Shown here: positions 51,612 to 60,698 of the stretch, in pieces
Layout of the letters: each line of letters begins with the position of its first letter
Numbering within the stretch: the stretch's first letter is position 1
Notes under the pieces: generated by a model
The model's input: the letters and a program-made list of their open reading frames with translations, nothing else
Database searches by the model: none
What the model was told of the DNA's origin: nothing
NCBI GenBank assembly: GCA_046296415.1
Contig: JBKBLN010000001.1
Coordinates: 124,001 to 188,000, forward strand
Source: CAYNRA01 sp046296415
GTDB taxonomy: Bacteria; Bacteroidota; Bacteroidia; Cytophagales; Spirosomataceae
Direction: 5' to 3'
DNA: 64,000 nucleotides
Made by a program: the position numbers and the translations under genes

Positions 51612-54600
51612 GGTTGTATCTTGGGTAAAGATCGACGAAATATATCCCGCCGGTCGTCATAATCTAGGGTTAAAACAAAGCCTACACCCGTTTCGACCAC
51701 AAAACCTTCAATTTGGTATTGATTGCTCCGAAAAGCCTTGAATCGGTACCGTCCATCTCGGGTAATGTTGTAATTGGCCGTCAGGTGGTCAAATAACTCA
51801 TTGGATTGTCGTTGAGCACTTTCCAATTCAAAATTTTTTCCGACCGATATCGAAATGCGGTCATTTAAAAAGGCTTTTTTAACCCCAAGGTTGAGATTGG
51901 TACTCCGGTTGGAATGATCCACTCCGGATTCTGATTGAACTCCAACATCCAAGTCCACTCCTTTGATAATATCACTGGCTAAACGGTCCAATTGATCGGA
52001 AATCAATTGACTTACTTGTTTTCGAGCAAACCCTTCGGCATCTAGGCCGGTGGTCAATCGCTTGCCAAGAATATCAAATCTCCCGAACATGAGCATGTAA
52101 ATGGCCTGTTCTTTAATTTTTTCTGCATTGGCCTCGGCTTTCGGATTGGTAACTCGGCCTTGAATTCGGTCTTTCTCGACCAGCAAAAATCCCTCATCCT
52201 CTAATAAGGTGCTGATATCCCCACCTAACTGCCGTTCCACATATTCTTTGGCCATCGACAAGGCAAAGGATGTTTGAGGGGCTAAAAGATCTCCTTTTAA
52301 AACCAGGTCAACGGAGAACGGCACTTGTCGTTGCAGGCGGGGGTCTTTTGACAGGTCTTTTCCAGTGAACGGATAGGTTGCCAATGGCTTGTTTACTTTG
52401 TAGGAAGCCGTGATTTGGATATCGGCATCCGTCGGGTCTCCACGCCAAGTGATACTACTTTGGCTGGATTCATCAATGACAAACTGCCGTTCAAACACCT
52501 GATAAGTCATCCGGTATATTCCCTCTTTGACATTGAATCGGCCTAGAATGAAGAGGTCACCTTGAGCATCTAAGCCGGTGGTCATTTGCCCATTTCCCCG
52601 AACCTTCAAATAATCCCCGGTCATTTCGTCCATAATCAAGGTCAATTCCGCTTTTTCACTGACCGATAAATTCAATGTCAAGGTAGAGGGGTCAAAGGTT
52701 GACTCCCGTTTTATCGATTTTTCACGAGCCTCCGGCTCTTTTTTAGCCGATGAAGGAGGAACAAAATACACAAGCTGATTGAGTTCTGAGCCCACTTGTT
52801 CGTCGGGAGGCATGTAGGCAGTCAGGCGAGTTTTATCCGCCACCCGAATATTCCCACGTACTTGGTATTGGGTGTTGTATCCATTGATTTGAACATCCGC
52901 ATCCAAATAGGCCGTTCCATAGAAAAACGCGTTGTCGGTTCGTCGGGCGTTGGTCGCCAAAAAATCGGTTGTCCGTGCATTTAATTGGTATTTAAACCCT
53001 TGAGATTCCGTTTGTTGAAGTGTGCCTTGAACTGCCAAGATGTTTTGTAAGGTATCTTGGATCTGAAAGTTATCGAAGTAAATGATCTTGTCCTTTGCCC
53101 GGATTTGTTGGTTATTCATTTTCAACGTTGTGCCCGACATTGCGACTGTCGTTTGATAGTCCAGGAAGCGAAGGTTACCTTCCCAAGTGGGTTGGTCGAA
53201 GGAGCCTGTAATCCTCCCAAGTCCTTGAACATATCCTTTGGAATTGCGAAGTTGACCAAAACTGAAAGTCTGTAATGTGGCGGCCGTGAGTCGTTCAATA
53301 TCCAGTGTTGCCTCAACTGGATTCGCACGGCCATTGGTGGCATAGGTGCCTTGTAATGTAACCTCATTACCCGCCCCTTTTAACTGGGCATCGAAGGCGA
53401 TTTCATCCTCTGACCGATTGGTGGAGTGTCCCTCAAAAGTACCCAAGGGTATCTGAAATACAGCTAAGTTATCGATCGATACATCGCCCACATAGGTGGG
53501 TTGTTGCAATGGATTTAATAACGTGATATCGGCCTGAAGCTGTCCATCCATGAGCGTTGTATCTCGCAAAAAAGTAGCTGTCCACGTTTTTAGGGAAATG
53601 TCTCGGGCATGAATAAACCATTGATTCCAAGGGTTTTGAGGGGCTGAGTGAACTAGCAGTTCCTGACGCCCCTTTCGCAAGCCCAAGCTATCAAACTCTA
53701 TACCCTTTGAGGTTAGAATGGCCCGTCCACCCGCCATGGACTGAAAATCTTCATAGTAAATTTGCCAACCATTCGGATCCAATGATAAGAAATAGGAGGT
53801 CTCGACTTGTTCAAGTTGTAAACCCACACGGTGAATGGGCTGCCCAACAGAATCTCGAACCTGTATACCAAGCTTTACTAAATCTTGGGAAGCCGCCATG
53901 GCAATGTTTGCTTGATTTAGCCGCAATGAGCCTTGTTGCAAACCTTGTATCTCCGAATCCAACCGGAGGGAATCTCCCCTAGGTTGGATAGAAACCTTCC
54001 ATTGATCCAATTTAAGCGAATCCCATTGAAGGTTTTTTAGGTCCCAAGTTAAATAGGTTTTTTCGGGTATCTCGCTGTTAAAATAGCCTTGAATGGATAT
54101 GGGTTGAAAATGAAGGGTATGGTCACTGATGAATGCCAACCAGGGGTCGGGCCGAACCTCCGCCCGTAAGGTAAATTGTTCCTTACTGAAGGGGGCAAGG
54201 GAAGAGTCCGGAAGAAGATGGAAATAAGGGCCTAAAAATCGAGTTAGTTCCGTTGCCACCCGATCGAGATGATAGGTTCCCGAAATGTGAGCATTCAAAA
54301 AACCACTTTGTAACTCGACCGTCTGCCTGTTACCACTCCGCTGTACGTCCAACCGCATCGGTTGGGTATTCGTCAATTCTCCCTCTTTTCTCCATTGAGC
54401 TTGATCTAACTGGATATAGCCGGTGGCTTGTGTCAGCTGATCTAGTGGTATTTGACCTGACCAGGCGATCGGGGCGGTAAGATGAACCTCGGAGGGGGTT
54501 CCGGCCCATTTTTTTAGATCCAAATCTCGTAAAATTCCCCGACCTTGCCATTGTAGGACCTCCTTGAATTGTCCTTCGGTTTGTAGATCAAAAGAGAATC

Positions 54601-56359
54601 CCGCTTGTTCCGACCGGATCACCCCGTTAAATCGAGGGGATTGGTAGGTGCCTGCTGCGTGGAGTTGGCGGACTTCCAACATCCCATACGATGCTTCCTC
54701 CAAGGTCGTTGCTACATCGATGGATCGACTCTCTTTCAACAGTTGGGTCACACGAAGGGTACCTTGGCCTGAAGTAGGCCCGAGGCTATCCTGTTTAACA
54801 AGTTTTCCGATCGCCACATGCTGCCAATTGATTTGGGTCTCCAAAACATCCGGACCCGGCAGGTAGGAACCAATACTTTGTACTGTACCCAAGGAGGTTG
54901 TCGTTTGAATCACCCAGTCTGCCTTCTTTCCATTTCCTTCGATTTGTCCCGTTAACCGAACAGTCCCGGGGAGTTGATACGTTGTTCGAATGTTTTTAGG
55001 CACTAGGGCATGCCAGCGGGCGTCGGGAAGACTAAGTTCTTTGAGTTGAATTCGACCCGAAATCGTCTTCCAATCCACCGTCTGACGAATTTTCCCTGAA
55101 AGAGCAAGACGGCTCCCACTAGGTCCTTCGTATTGAATATTTTGAATATGCCATGTCTTTCCGTCCCCTTGAATGGCATGTGTAAAACGAATGTGTCCTG
55201 CCTGAGAGGGCAAAAGATCTGGGAAGAATACATGGAGATCGCGCCAGGCTATTTTACCAAAGGGATTATCCAATTTGAGTATCCAGTCCTCCGGAGATAA
55301 GGATGACCAAGGGAGGTGAGAGGGCGATTGAATTTTCCCCTCCAGACGAATGTCTGAATCGGGTGTTTGAGCCCGAAATTGCGAAAGTTGAATGGATTTA
55401 GCGCTGTGATTCACCTGGAAACCCGTGGTGATTTCCAATCCTTTAGGATGTTTAAATCCAAGCCCCCGGACCCACAGATGTTGTTTCTCAGGGGTAAAAC
55501 CGATCTGAGGAACGTCCATTTGGATGTCTTCCAAGCGTTCTTCTCCCCAAGCCAATACAGGAAAGCGGCCTTGGATGGCTTCTAACTCTCCTTGTAAAGC
55601 GGGCAAGTTCAAGGACTTGACTCGGATGTGAAGTCGATCGGCCTTCCCATGGGTTGACCATCCCGGGTTCCCTTTTTGAGCCACGAGCCAATCCAAATTT
55701 TTCGCGTGTAAGTCAGTAAGCTGTAGGTCAGGTAACTCTCCTGTGGTAGTATCTGAGGACGGAGAGGTGGTAGGGACATCAGCACGTGTGACTTGGAATT
55801 TCGCGTTCTCCAGTTTGATCGAACCAACGCGATACTGGGTGGGTAAGATCGAAATAGTGGTTTCCAGATTCCCAATCCAACTCTTTGCATTCGTCTGCGG
55901 ATCCTTCCAATCAATTTTAGTATTCTTTACCTGAATCTTTTCAAAGGTGATGGGCCAACCAGCCGAAGTGGTATCGGTACTAGGGGATGGAGCGAGAAGA
56001 AATTGATAATTTTGATCGACGAGACGGACATAGCCATTTTCGAGGATCAACTGATTCACCGAAATTTTTTTATTCCAAATGTCCCACACATCTAAATCCA
56101 ACCGGAGCGACTTAACCGCTAAAAGAGTATCTTGGTTTTGATCGGCTAAATAAACGTCTTGAAACTCCAGCCAATCGGGAATTCGATACCGAATTTGGGC
56201 ATGAAAGGTGGTTTGAAAGTTTTCTGAGACGTAATCATTTACCTGACGAGAGACCCACCTTTGTCCTGCATTTGATTGGAGAAAAAGCATCCCGCTTCCT
56301 ACCAGAAAACAAGCCAGCAGGAACAACCAAAAAAGGTACGGGAGCGATTTCTTCAACAT
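51608..56359 (-). CDS. tamB: Translocation/assembly module protein TamB
   Basis: A 1583-residue protein with an N-terminal membrane anchor (about 5-28) and a long beta-rich periplasmic body. The last 450 or so residues are the TamB (DUF490) domain, seen in LTLNLSVSEKAELTLIMDEMTGDYLKVRGNG, GRFNVKEGIYRMTYQVFERQFVID and FALSMAKEYVERQLGGDISTLL. It is thought to form a long groove that carries lipids or helps outer-membrane proteins. It overlaps the TamA-like gene by 4 nt and starts 10 nt after the LolA-like gene. Confidence 0.93.
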   Translation of the reverse strand: MLKKSLPYLFWLFLLACFLVGSGMLFLQSNAGQRWVSRQVNDYVSENFQTTFHAQIRYRIPDWLEFQDVYLADQNQDTLLAVKSLRLDLDVWDIWNKKISVNQLILENGYVRLVDQNYQFLLAPSPSTDTTSAGWPITFEKIQVKNTKIDWKDPQTNAKSWIGNLETTISILPTQYRVGSIKLENAKFQVTRADVPTTSPSSDTTTGELPDLQLTDLHAKNLDWLVAQKGNPGWSTHGKADRLHIRVKSLNLPALQGELEAIQGRFPVLAWGEERLEDIQMDVPQIGFTPEKQHLWVRGLGFKHPKGLEITTGFQVNHSAKSIQLSQFRAQTPDSDIRLEGKIQSPSHLPWSSLSPEDWILKLDNPFGKIAWRDLHVFFPDLLPSQAGHIRFTHAIQGDGKTWHIQNIQYEGPSGSRLALSGKIRQTVDWKTISGRIQLKELSLPDARWHALVPKNIRTTYQLPGTVRLTGQIEGNGKKADWVIQTTTSLGTVQSIGSYLPGPDVLETQINWQHVAIGKLVKQDSLGPTSGQGTLRVTQLLKESRSIDVATTLEEASYGMLEVRQLHAAGTYQSPRFNGVIRSEQAGFSFDLQTEGQFKEVLQWQGRGILRDLDLKKWAGTPSEVHLTAPIAWSGQIPLDQLTQATGYIQLDQAQWRKEGELTNTQPMRLDVQRSGNRQTVELQSGFLNAHISGTYHLDRVATELTRFLGPYFHLLPDSSLAPFSKEQFTLRAEVRPDPWLAFISDHTLHFQPISIQGYFNSEIPEKTYLTWDLKNLQWDSLKLDQWKVSIQPRGDSLRLDSEIQGLQQGSLRLNQANIAMAASQDLVKLGIQVRDSVGQPIHRVGLQLEQVETSYFLSLDPNGWQIYYEDFQSMAGGRAILTSKGIEFDSLGLRKGRQELLVHSAPQNPWNQWFIHARDISLKTWTATFLRDTTLMDGQLQADITLLNPLQQPTYVGDVSIDNLAVFQIPLGTFEGHSTNRSEDEIAFDAQLKGAGNEVTLQGTYATNGRANPVEATLDIERLTAATLQTFSFGQLRNSKGYVQGLGRITGSFDQPTWEGNLRFLDYQTTVAMSGTTLKMNNQQIRAKDKIIYFDNFQIQDTLQNILAVQGTLQQTESQGFKYQLNARTTDFLATNARRTDNAFFYGTAYLDADVQINGYNTQYQVRGNIRVADKTRLTAYMPPDEQVGSELNQLVYFVPPSSAKKEPEAREKSIKRESTFDPSTLTLNLSVSEKAELTLIMDEMTGDYLKVRGNGQMTTGLDAQGDLFILGRFNVKEGIYRMTYQVFERQFVIDESSQSSITWRGDPTDADIQITASYKVNKPLATYPFTGKDLSKDPRLQRQVPFSVDLVLKGDLLAPQTSFALSMAKEYVERQLGGDISTLLEDEGFLLVEKDRIQGRVTNPKAEANAEKIKEQAIYMLMFGRFDILGKRLTTGLDAEGFARKQVSQLISDQLDRLASDIIKGVDLDVGVQSESGVDHSNRSTNLNLGVKKAFLNDRISISVGKNFELESAQRQSNELFDHLTANYNITRDGRYRFKAFRSNQYQIEGFVVETGVGFVLTLDYDDRRDIFRRSLPKIQP

Positions 56360-56368
56360 AATAGGAAT

Positions 56369-57091
56369 TTACCGGGTAAAGGTGGATGCCGGAATCGTTG
56401 TATTAACTAAAACTGAGGTGTTCACCTGGGTTAATCGGCGGTCGCGGGTAGAAATGACCGTAGACCGAACCGGATACAAAAAACCTTTGGCTGTGGATCG
56501 GTACTCCAAGTGATCCCACGTCACGGTTTGGCCTTCCTCCTCTAGAATTTCACGGTGCAATAAACCATCTTGATTCCCAAAAAAGTATTGCTTTGACTGG
56601 CCATTTTGGGATAATATAAGGGGTGTACATACCTGGCCTCGGATGGTAGCGGGAGAGGAACCAAGTTGAAGGGTATATCCTTTTTTGGTGGCATCCAAGA
56701 AAGGCCAAAGTCCATCCAAAATCTCTTGTCGCATAGCACCACTTTCTTTTTCCGATAAATCTTTGACACTAAAGGTAGCCACTTTATCTCGGCTGCCAGT
56801 TGGAATGCGAAGCCAACCACTGGTGAGGTGAACGACATAGAAGAAGTCCCGTTGCATCAATGTCTTTCGTCTGGACATGCTTTGGGTAGCTGGAACTACG
56901 ATTACTTCCTCGTCAAAATCGGTCGGTGCATTGGCACGAAAGGTCCGTCGAATGGTGTAGTTTTGAAGTGAATCATATGAAGCAGACCCACCCGTGGCAT
57001 TGACGAAGTCGTTGATGATCTCCGTGGCTGATTTTTGACTGTAGGCCGTTTGGAAACCTAGAAAAATGAATAACAAGGCGTATTTTTTCAT
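56369..57091 (-). CDS. Secreted LolA-like/outer-membrane lipoprotein-sorting-like protein
   Basis: A 240-residue protein from the ATG at 57091. The longer frame to 57190 would hide the signal peptide KKYALLFIFLGFQTAYSQ. The mature part (ATEIINDFVNATGGSASYDSLQNYTIRRTF...) has the start of LolA/LolB-like half-barrel proteins of this phylum and many alternating hydrophobic strands. It could carry a lipid or lipoprotein, but no binding residues are diagnostic. It lies 10 nt before tamB on the same strand, so an envelope role is likely. Confidence 0.55.
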   Translation of the reverse strand: MKKYALLFIFLGFQTAYSQKSATEIINDFVNATGGSASYDSLQNYTIRRTFRANAPTDFDEEVIVVPATQSMSRRKTLMQRDFFYVVHLTSGWLRIPTGSRDKVATFSVKDLSEKESGAMRQEILDGLWPFLDATKKGYTLQLGSSPATIRGQVCTPLILSQNGQSKQYFFGNQDGLLHREILEEEGQTVTWDHLEYRSTAKGFLYPVRSTVISTRDRRLTQVNTSVLVNTTIPASTFTR

Positions 57092-57251
57092 GTTGTGTAC
57101 GGGATCTGTTGATTTAGTATGAACGTGAAATTTCGGGTTTTTGATGTAATTAACCAAAAAATTAGACGATCTGGCGGTAAGTACGTTCATTTTTTGACAG
57201 CCTTACGCTACGTCTAGAAGAGACGGATGCATCGTGCTTTTGGTAAAACAA

Positions 57252-57284
57252 AAAACAAGCCATTCTAAAAGAATGACTTGTTTT
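57252..57284 (-). terminator. Terminator after the PspC/GIN gene
   Basis: AAAACAAG-C-CATTC pairs with GAATG-A-CTTGTTTT (13 pairs, one mismatch, 5-nt loop). On the minus strand a T-rich run follows. It lies about 30 nt after the PspC gene stop. Confidence 0.7.
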
Positions 57285-57315
57285 GTTAGAAACACTACGG
57301 TGTATGTGGATCGGC

Positions 57316-59721
57316 TTATTGAATACGAATTTCGCTGGCCCCGGAGGTCGATCGATTGATTTTACTCACTTTGCCCAGTTCAACTTGGCTGGCACCGCTG
57401 GCCTCGACATCAGCCGTTTCTACATTAAATTTGCTGCCATCTACCTGGCTGGCTCCACTGATGTCGCCTTGTAAGCGAGAGGCCTTGCCATTAAGGTTGG
57501 CCTGACTGGCCCCACTCAATTCCAAAGTAAAGTCACGGATATTGCTACTGACCGCCGCTTTGGATGCTCCAGATAAGTCCAGCTTGAAAACATCCAAAGT
57601 GCTAAATCCGATCACTTTAGCTTGAGAGGCCCCTGATAACTCAAGGCCTTCGATGGTGGGCATGGTGACTTCAAAATAGACTTCTTGGTTCCGCATCGAG
57701 GAGAAAGGATCTTCAAACGTGAGTTCCAACGTTTTTCCACTTACTTGGGCTGAAATATTATTCAACAGTTTTTCGGATTCTGCAAAGGCAACGACCGAAA
57801 AGGATTCTCCTTTTTTGACCTTGATTTGAAACGCACTACCTGCCTCAATTTTGGTAAAATCAGTTACAGAGAACGCTTTTTTGTTGTAATGCTCAGGTAC
57901 CGAATCAAAATCAAAGTCCTCTTCATTCCAACGATTATCCTGCCAAGCCTCTTTTTCTTCCTCGGTTAGTTTAGGACAATCCAAGCAGGTTAAGGTTTGA
58001 TCGGGACTGAATACAAAGGTGTATTTGTCAATATCATCCGATTCAACAAAATAGTTTTGGCGTAATTCCCACCGGTTACTTAGTAATTCAGTGAAAAAGC
58101 CTTTCGACATTTTAAACTGTTTACCCGATGGAATGGACACCACCGCCCGAACATGTTGGCCACGCAATGGGGCCGAAATAGGTACTTCAAAGTAGTCTGC
58201 AAAAGTTAAGGCCGAATCAACCTGATTGACTTGGTAGCGAATGGCCCTAGCATGTCGCATGGCCTCCTCGCGTGAGGCTCCTTTGGCAGAATATTCCAAT
58301 TCCATGGACAATTGACCATTTCGCGCCGGCTCGATTTCGACTTGAATATTTTTCCAAAGTTCATCTTCGTCTTGTTCGGAGTCCAACGCAGTAAGGTACA
58401 ATGTGGAGGTAGGCACTTTAAAGGTTTTCGTTTCTTCCCATGAGTTCCGCTGAGCGAAGTTCAAAGAATAGGTGGTACCAATGACCGATAGACCGACAAT
58501 CCCCAGTAACCAAAGGCCTAGACCCGTTAACCAGATGGTTTTATGCCGTATGGAGCGATTGAACACCAAGGAAATTCCGGTGGCAGCAATGGCAATGGCT
58601 GGAAGACAAGTTGCCAAGAAGAAGAATAAACCTGCCCACGGTGTCATTTCGCGAAGAACCGCCCATGCTTCACCCGGTAATTGTACCCACTCGCTGGTCG
58701 TCATTAAGCCAAAGAATACGGCCGTCATGACTAAGGTAGAAAAGAGGAAGGTAAGTCCCATGAAGGTCAAGAACAAACCAATCAAAACGCGAACCACAGG
58801 GCCCAAGCGACGAAAAACCGTACCGATGGCTTGTAGAACCAATCCCAAGGCTCTGAATGGAAGTAATACCAACCGAGTCAACGTATTTTCCGGGGCGGCT
58901 GGACTTCCCTGCAAGGTTTGCCGTACATTGGACTCGATGTTTTCGAGGGTCACAGGTTCTCCTTTTAATTCCATTTTCTGGGTTAAGGAGTTGGCTTTCG
59001 GAGAGACAAGCCATAAGATAATGTATATCATTAAGCCGGTGCCGAAGAAAAGGACACCCAAAACGAAAAGAAGGCGTACAATCGCGATATCCATACCAAA
59101 ATAGGTAGCCAGTCCAGAGGCCACCCCTCCAATCACTTGGCCCTCAGGATTCCGATAAAACTTCTTGATGTCTCGATTTTCCTCCAAACTCGCGTTGGGT
59201 GGGAAGGCAATCCAACAGATGAGATAGCCTACAAACAAAACCCCCGACAATCCGCCGTCCGACAAGGGGGCTGCCCCGAAAAATAAGAGTAAGAAGATAA
59301 TCCTTACCCAGGTAACGTCTACCCGTAAATGGTTAGACAACCCGGCCAAAACCCCCGAAATGGCTTTGCGTTTGGTATCTCTAAAAATTCGCTTCGGTCC
59401 TGATTTTTCTGACGAAGAAGAGGGGGGGGGGGACACAAATTCCTCTTCCTTTTCAACAGCTTCGAAATCAGCCACCGTACCCATCGATTTGATCAGTTGA
59501 TCCACTTCCGATAGGGTAATAACCTGCGATTGGTCATCTTTTTGGTAAGCTAGAAACTTCTCAGCCATGCGGCTTTCAATGTCAAGTATGATCTCTTGGC
59601 TTCCATCAAACGAGGCAAAATACTGCTGAATGGATCGCATGTACTCGCTCAATTTTTGGTAGGCATCTTCCTCAATAGAAAAGATAATCCCTACAATATT
59701 GATCTGAACAGTCTTTTTCAT
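57316..59721 (-). CDS. PspC-domain membrane protein with C-terminal GIN/DUF2807 beta-helix
   Basis: An 801-residue protein. Residues 1-90 form a phylum-specific N-terminal domain. A Ser/Pro/Glu linker (about 90-110) follows, coded by a run of 11 C. Two PspC domains follow (about 112-175, KAISGVLAGLSNHLRVDVTWVR; about 188-250, GQVIGGVASGLATYFGMDIAIVR), then further membrane segments to about 440, and a periplasmic or surface C-terminus. From about 640 to 801 are DUF2807-type repeats with six copies of SGAS about 16-23 residues apart, which predict a beta-helix. The PadR gene 19 nt upstream is presumably its regulator. PspC-like proteins respond to envelope stress; adhesion of the GIN part is speculative. 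Confidence 0.87.
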   Translation of the reverse strand: MKKTVQINIVGIIFSIEEDAYQKLSEYMRSIQQYFASFDGSQEIILDIESRMAEKFLAYQKDDQSQVITLSEVDQLIKSMGTVADFEAVEKEEEFVSPPPSSSSEKSGPKRIFRDTKRKAISGVLAGLSNHLRVDVTWVRIIFLLLFFGAAPLSDGGLSGVLFVGYLICWIAFPPNASLEENRDIKKFYRNPEGQVIGGVASGLATYFGMDIAIVRLLFVLGVLFFGTGLMIYIILWLVSPKANSLTQKMELKGEPVTLENIESNVRQTLQGSPAAPENTLTRLVLLPFRALGLVLQAIGTVFRRLGPVVRVLIGLFLTFMGLTFLFSTLVMTAVFFGLMTTSEWVQLPGEAWAVLREMTPWAGLFFFLATCLPAIAIAATGISLVFNRSIRHKTIWLTGLGLWLLGIVGLSVIGTTYSLNFAQRNSWEETKTFKVPTSTLYLTALDSEQDEDELWKNIQVEIEPARNGQLSMELEYSAKGASREEAMRHARAIRYQVNQVDSALTFADYFEVPISAPLRGQHVRAVVSIPSGKQFKMSKGFFTELLSNRWELRQNYFVESDDIDKYTFVFSPDQTLTCLDCPKLTEEEKEAWQDNRWNEEDFDFDSVPEHYNKKAFSVTDFTKIEAGSAFQIKVKKGESFSVVAFAESEKLLNNISAQVSGKTLELTFEDPFSSMRNQEVYFEVTMPTIEGLELSGASQAKVIGFSTLDVFKLDLSGASKAAVSSNIRDFTLELSGASQANLNGKASRLQGDISGASQVDGSKFNVETADVEASGASQVELGKVSKINRSTSGASEIRIQ

Positions 59722-59740
59722 AAATGTGAATCGTTAGGCA

Positions 59741-60067
59741 TTATTTACTTGTGATGGTCTGCACGGAGTCGGAAAGCTCAAGCCAAGTTTGTTGAAGGCC
59801 AATCAAAAACTCTTTTCCCATGTCAGTCAAAATATAATATTTGCGTGGAGGACCCGATGCGGACTCGACCCACTTGTAATCCAATAATCCGCTGTTTTTC
59901 AACCGAGTTAACAACGGATACAATGTGCCCTCTACGACCATGATCTTGGCCTCGATGAGCTCGTTCAGAATTTCGGAGGCGTAAATTTCCCCCCGGGAGA
60001 TTATGTGCAGGATACAGTACTCCAAGATCCCTTTCCGCATCTGCACTTGGGCGTTTTCTACATTCAT
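59741..60067 (-). CDS. PadR-family transcriptional regulator
   Basis: A 108-residue winged-helix protein. LEYCILHIISRGEIYASEILNELIEAKIMVVEGTLYPLLTRLKNSGLLDYKWVESASGPPRKYYILTDMGKEFL is the standard PadR domain, with the recognition helix around GTLYPLLTRL. The short C-terminus means that it belongs to the small PadR-s2 class. It is upstream of the PspC gene in one operon, and a promoter with a direct repeat lies just before it, so autorepression is likely. Confidence 0.93.
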   Translation of the reverse strand: MNVENAQVQMRKGILEYCILHIISRGEIYASEILNELIEAKIMVVEGTLYPLLTRLKNSGLLDYKWVESASGPPRKYYILTDMGKEFLIGLQQTWLELSDSVQTITSK

Positions 60068-60110
60068 ACATGAGGATGTTAAATAGCTTTTTCATTTCAT
60101 TTGTGTGATA

Positions 60111-60142
60111 CAAAAGTAATAGAAGGTACTATGTAATGCAAG
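60111..60142 (-). promoter_or_regulatory. Promoter of padR-pspC
   Basis: Minus strand: CTTG (60142-60139), 20-nt spacer, TACTTTTG (60118-60111). The -7 box is perfect and the -33 box has one mismatch. Transcription start would be about 60104, some 37 nt before the padR ATG. Confidence 0.58.
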
Positions 60143-60151
60143 ATACTTTGT
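60127..60151 (-). promoter_or_regulatory. Candidate PadR operator: direct repeat TACTWTGT
   Basis: TACTATGT (60127-60134) and TACTTTGT (60144-60151) are direct repeats 17 bp apart, covering the spacer and -33 region of the padR-pspC promoter. A weak dyad (GTAC...GATAC) joins them. The position is right for autorepression. Confidence 0.42.
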
Positions 60152-60238
60152 GAAAAAAATTTGTTAGGAAAGGACCGACGGGGTAGGAACTTGGATAAAG
60201 GGTTTAAAATGGGGACGGGGAAATAGAACAAAGTCGTG

Positions 60239-60246
60239 TAACTTTG
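60239..60246 (+). promoter_or_regulatory. Candidate -7 box for the 139-aa membrane-protein gene
   Basis: TAACTTTG matches TAnnTTTG. No TTTG is found at the -33 distance. Transcription would start near 60252, just before the TTG at 60279. Confidence 0.38.
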
Positions 60247-60278
60247 TGTAATTTCCACTGAAAACGAATTCGACGCAC

Positions 60279-60698
60279 TTGAACAGTCAAGCTTACTTTG
60301 CCGTGATTACGGCTGCAATGATCAAATTTTTTGCTGGCCCCGTGACGGGCGTAGGGTTGGGGCTTCATCCCATCGAAATCATCGTATGTTCATGGCTGGG
60401 CATGATGATTTCGGTTACGGTATTTGTCTTCGCGGGTGATTGGATCCAAAGACAATGGAAACGTCCGCGGAAGTCGTCTATCAAATCCAAAAGAAGATAC
60501 ATTAAAATCAAACAAGCGGCTGGGTTGTGGGGAATAGCCTTCTTAACGCCCGCCTTATTAAGTCCGATCGGCGGAGCACTGGTAGCTGTTGCATTTCGGT
60601 ATGATCGTAAAGAAATCCTGACCAAAATGGCCGTGGCCGGAGGCATTTGGGCCGTGGTGCAGGCGTATGCCTTTAATGCCATCCGGAACTTATTTTAA
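60279..60698 (+). CDS. Small membrane protein of unknown function
   Basis: A 139-residue protein if started at TTG 60279; an ATG at 60318 would shorten it by 13 residues and damage the first hydrophobic segment. It has two or three further hydrophobic segments (IIVCSWLGMMISVTVFVFAGDWI, LWGIAFLTPALLSPIGGALVAVAF) separated by a very basic loop (RQWKRPRKSSIKSKRRYIKIK). This fits a small inner-membrane protein, but I recognise no family. It is divergent from the padR operon, and its last 9 nt overlap the convergent kinase-like gene. Confidence 0.5.
   Translation: MNSQAYFAVITAAMIKFFAGPVTGVGLGLHPIEIIVCSWLGMMISVTVFVFAGDWIQRQWKRPRKSSIKSKRRYIKIKQAAGLWGIAFLTPALLSPIGGALVAVAFRYDRKEILTKMAVAGGIWAVVQAYAFNAIRNLF

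Noticed and set aside
57092..57190. Upstream extension of the LolA-like gene by 33 codons
   Set aside because: It would bury a clear signal peptide that begins at 57091.
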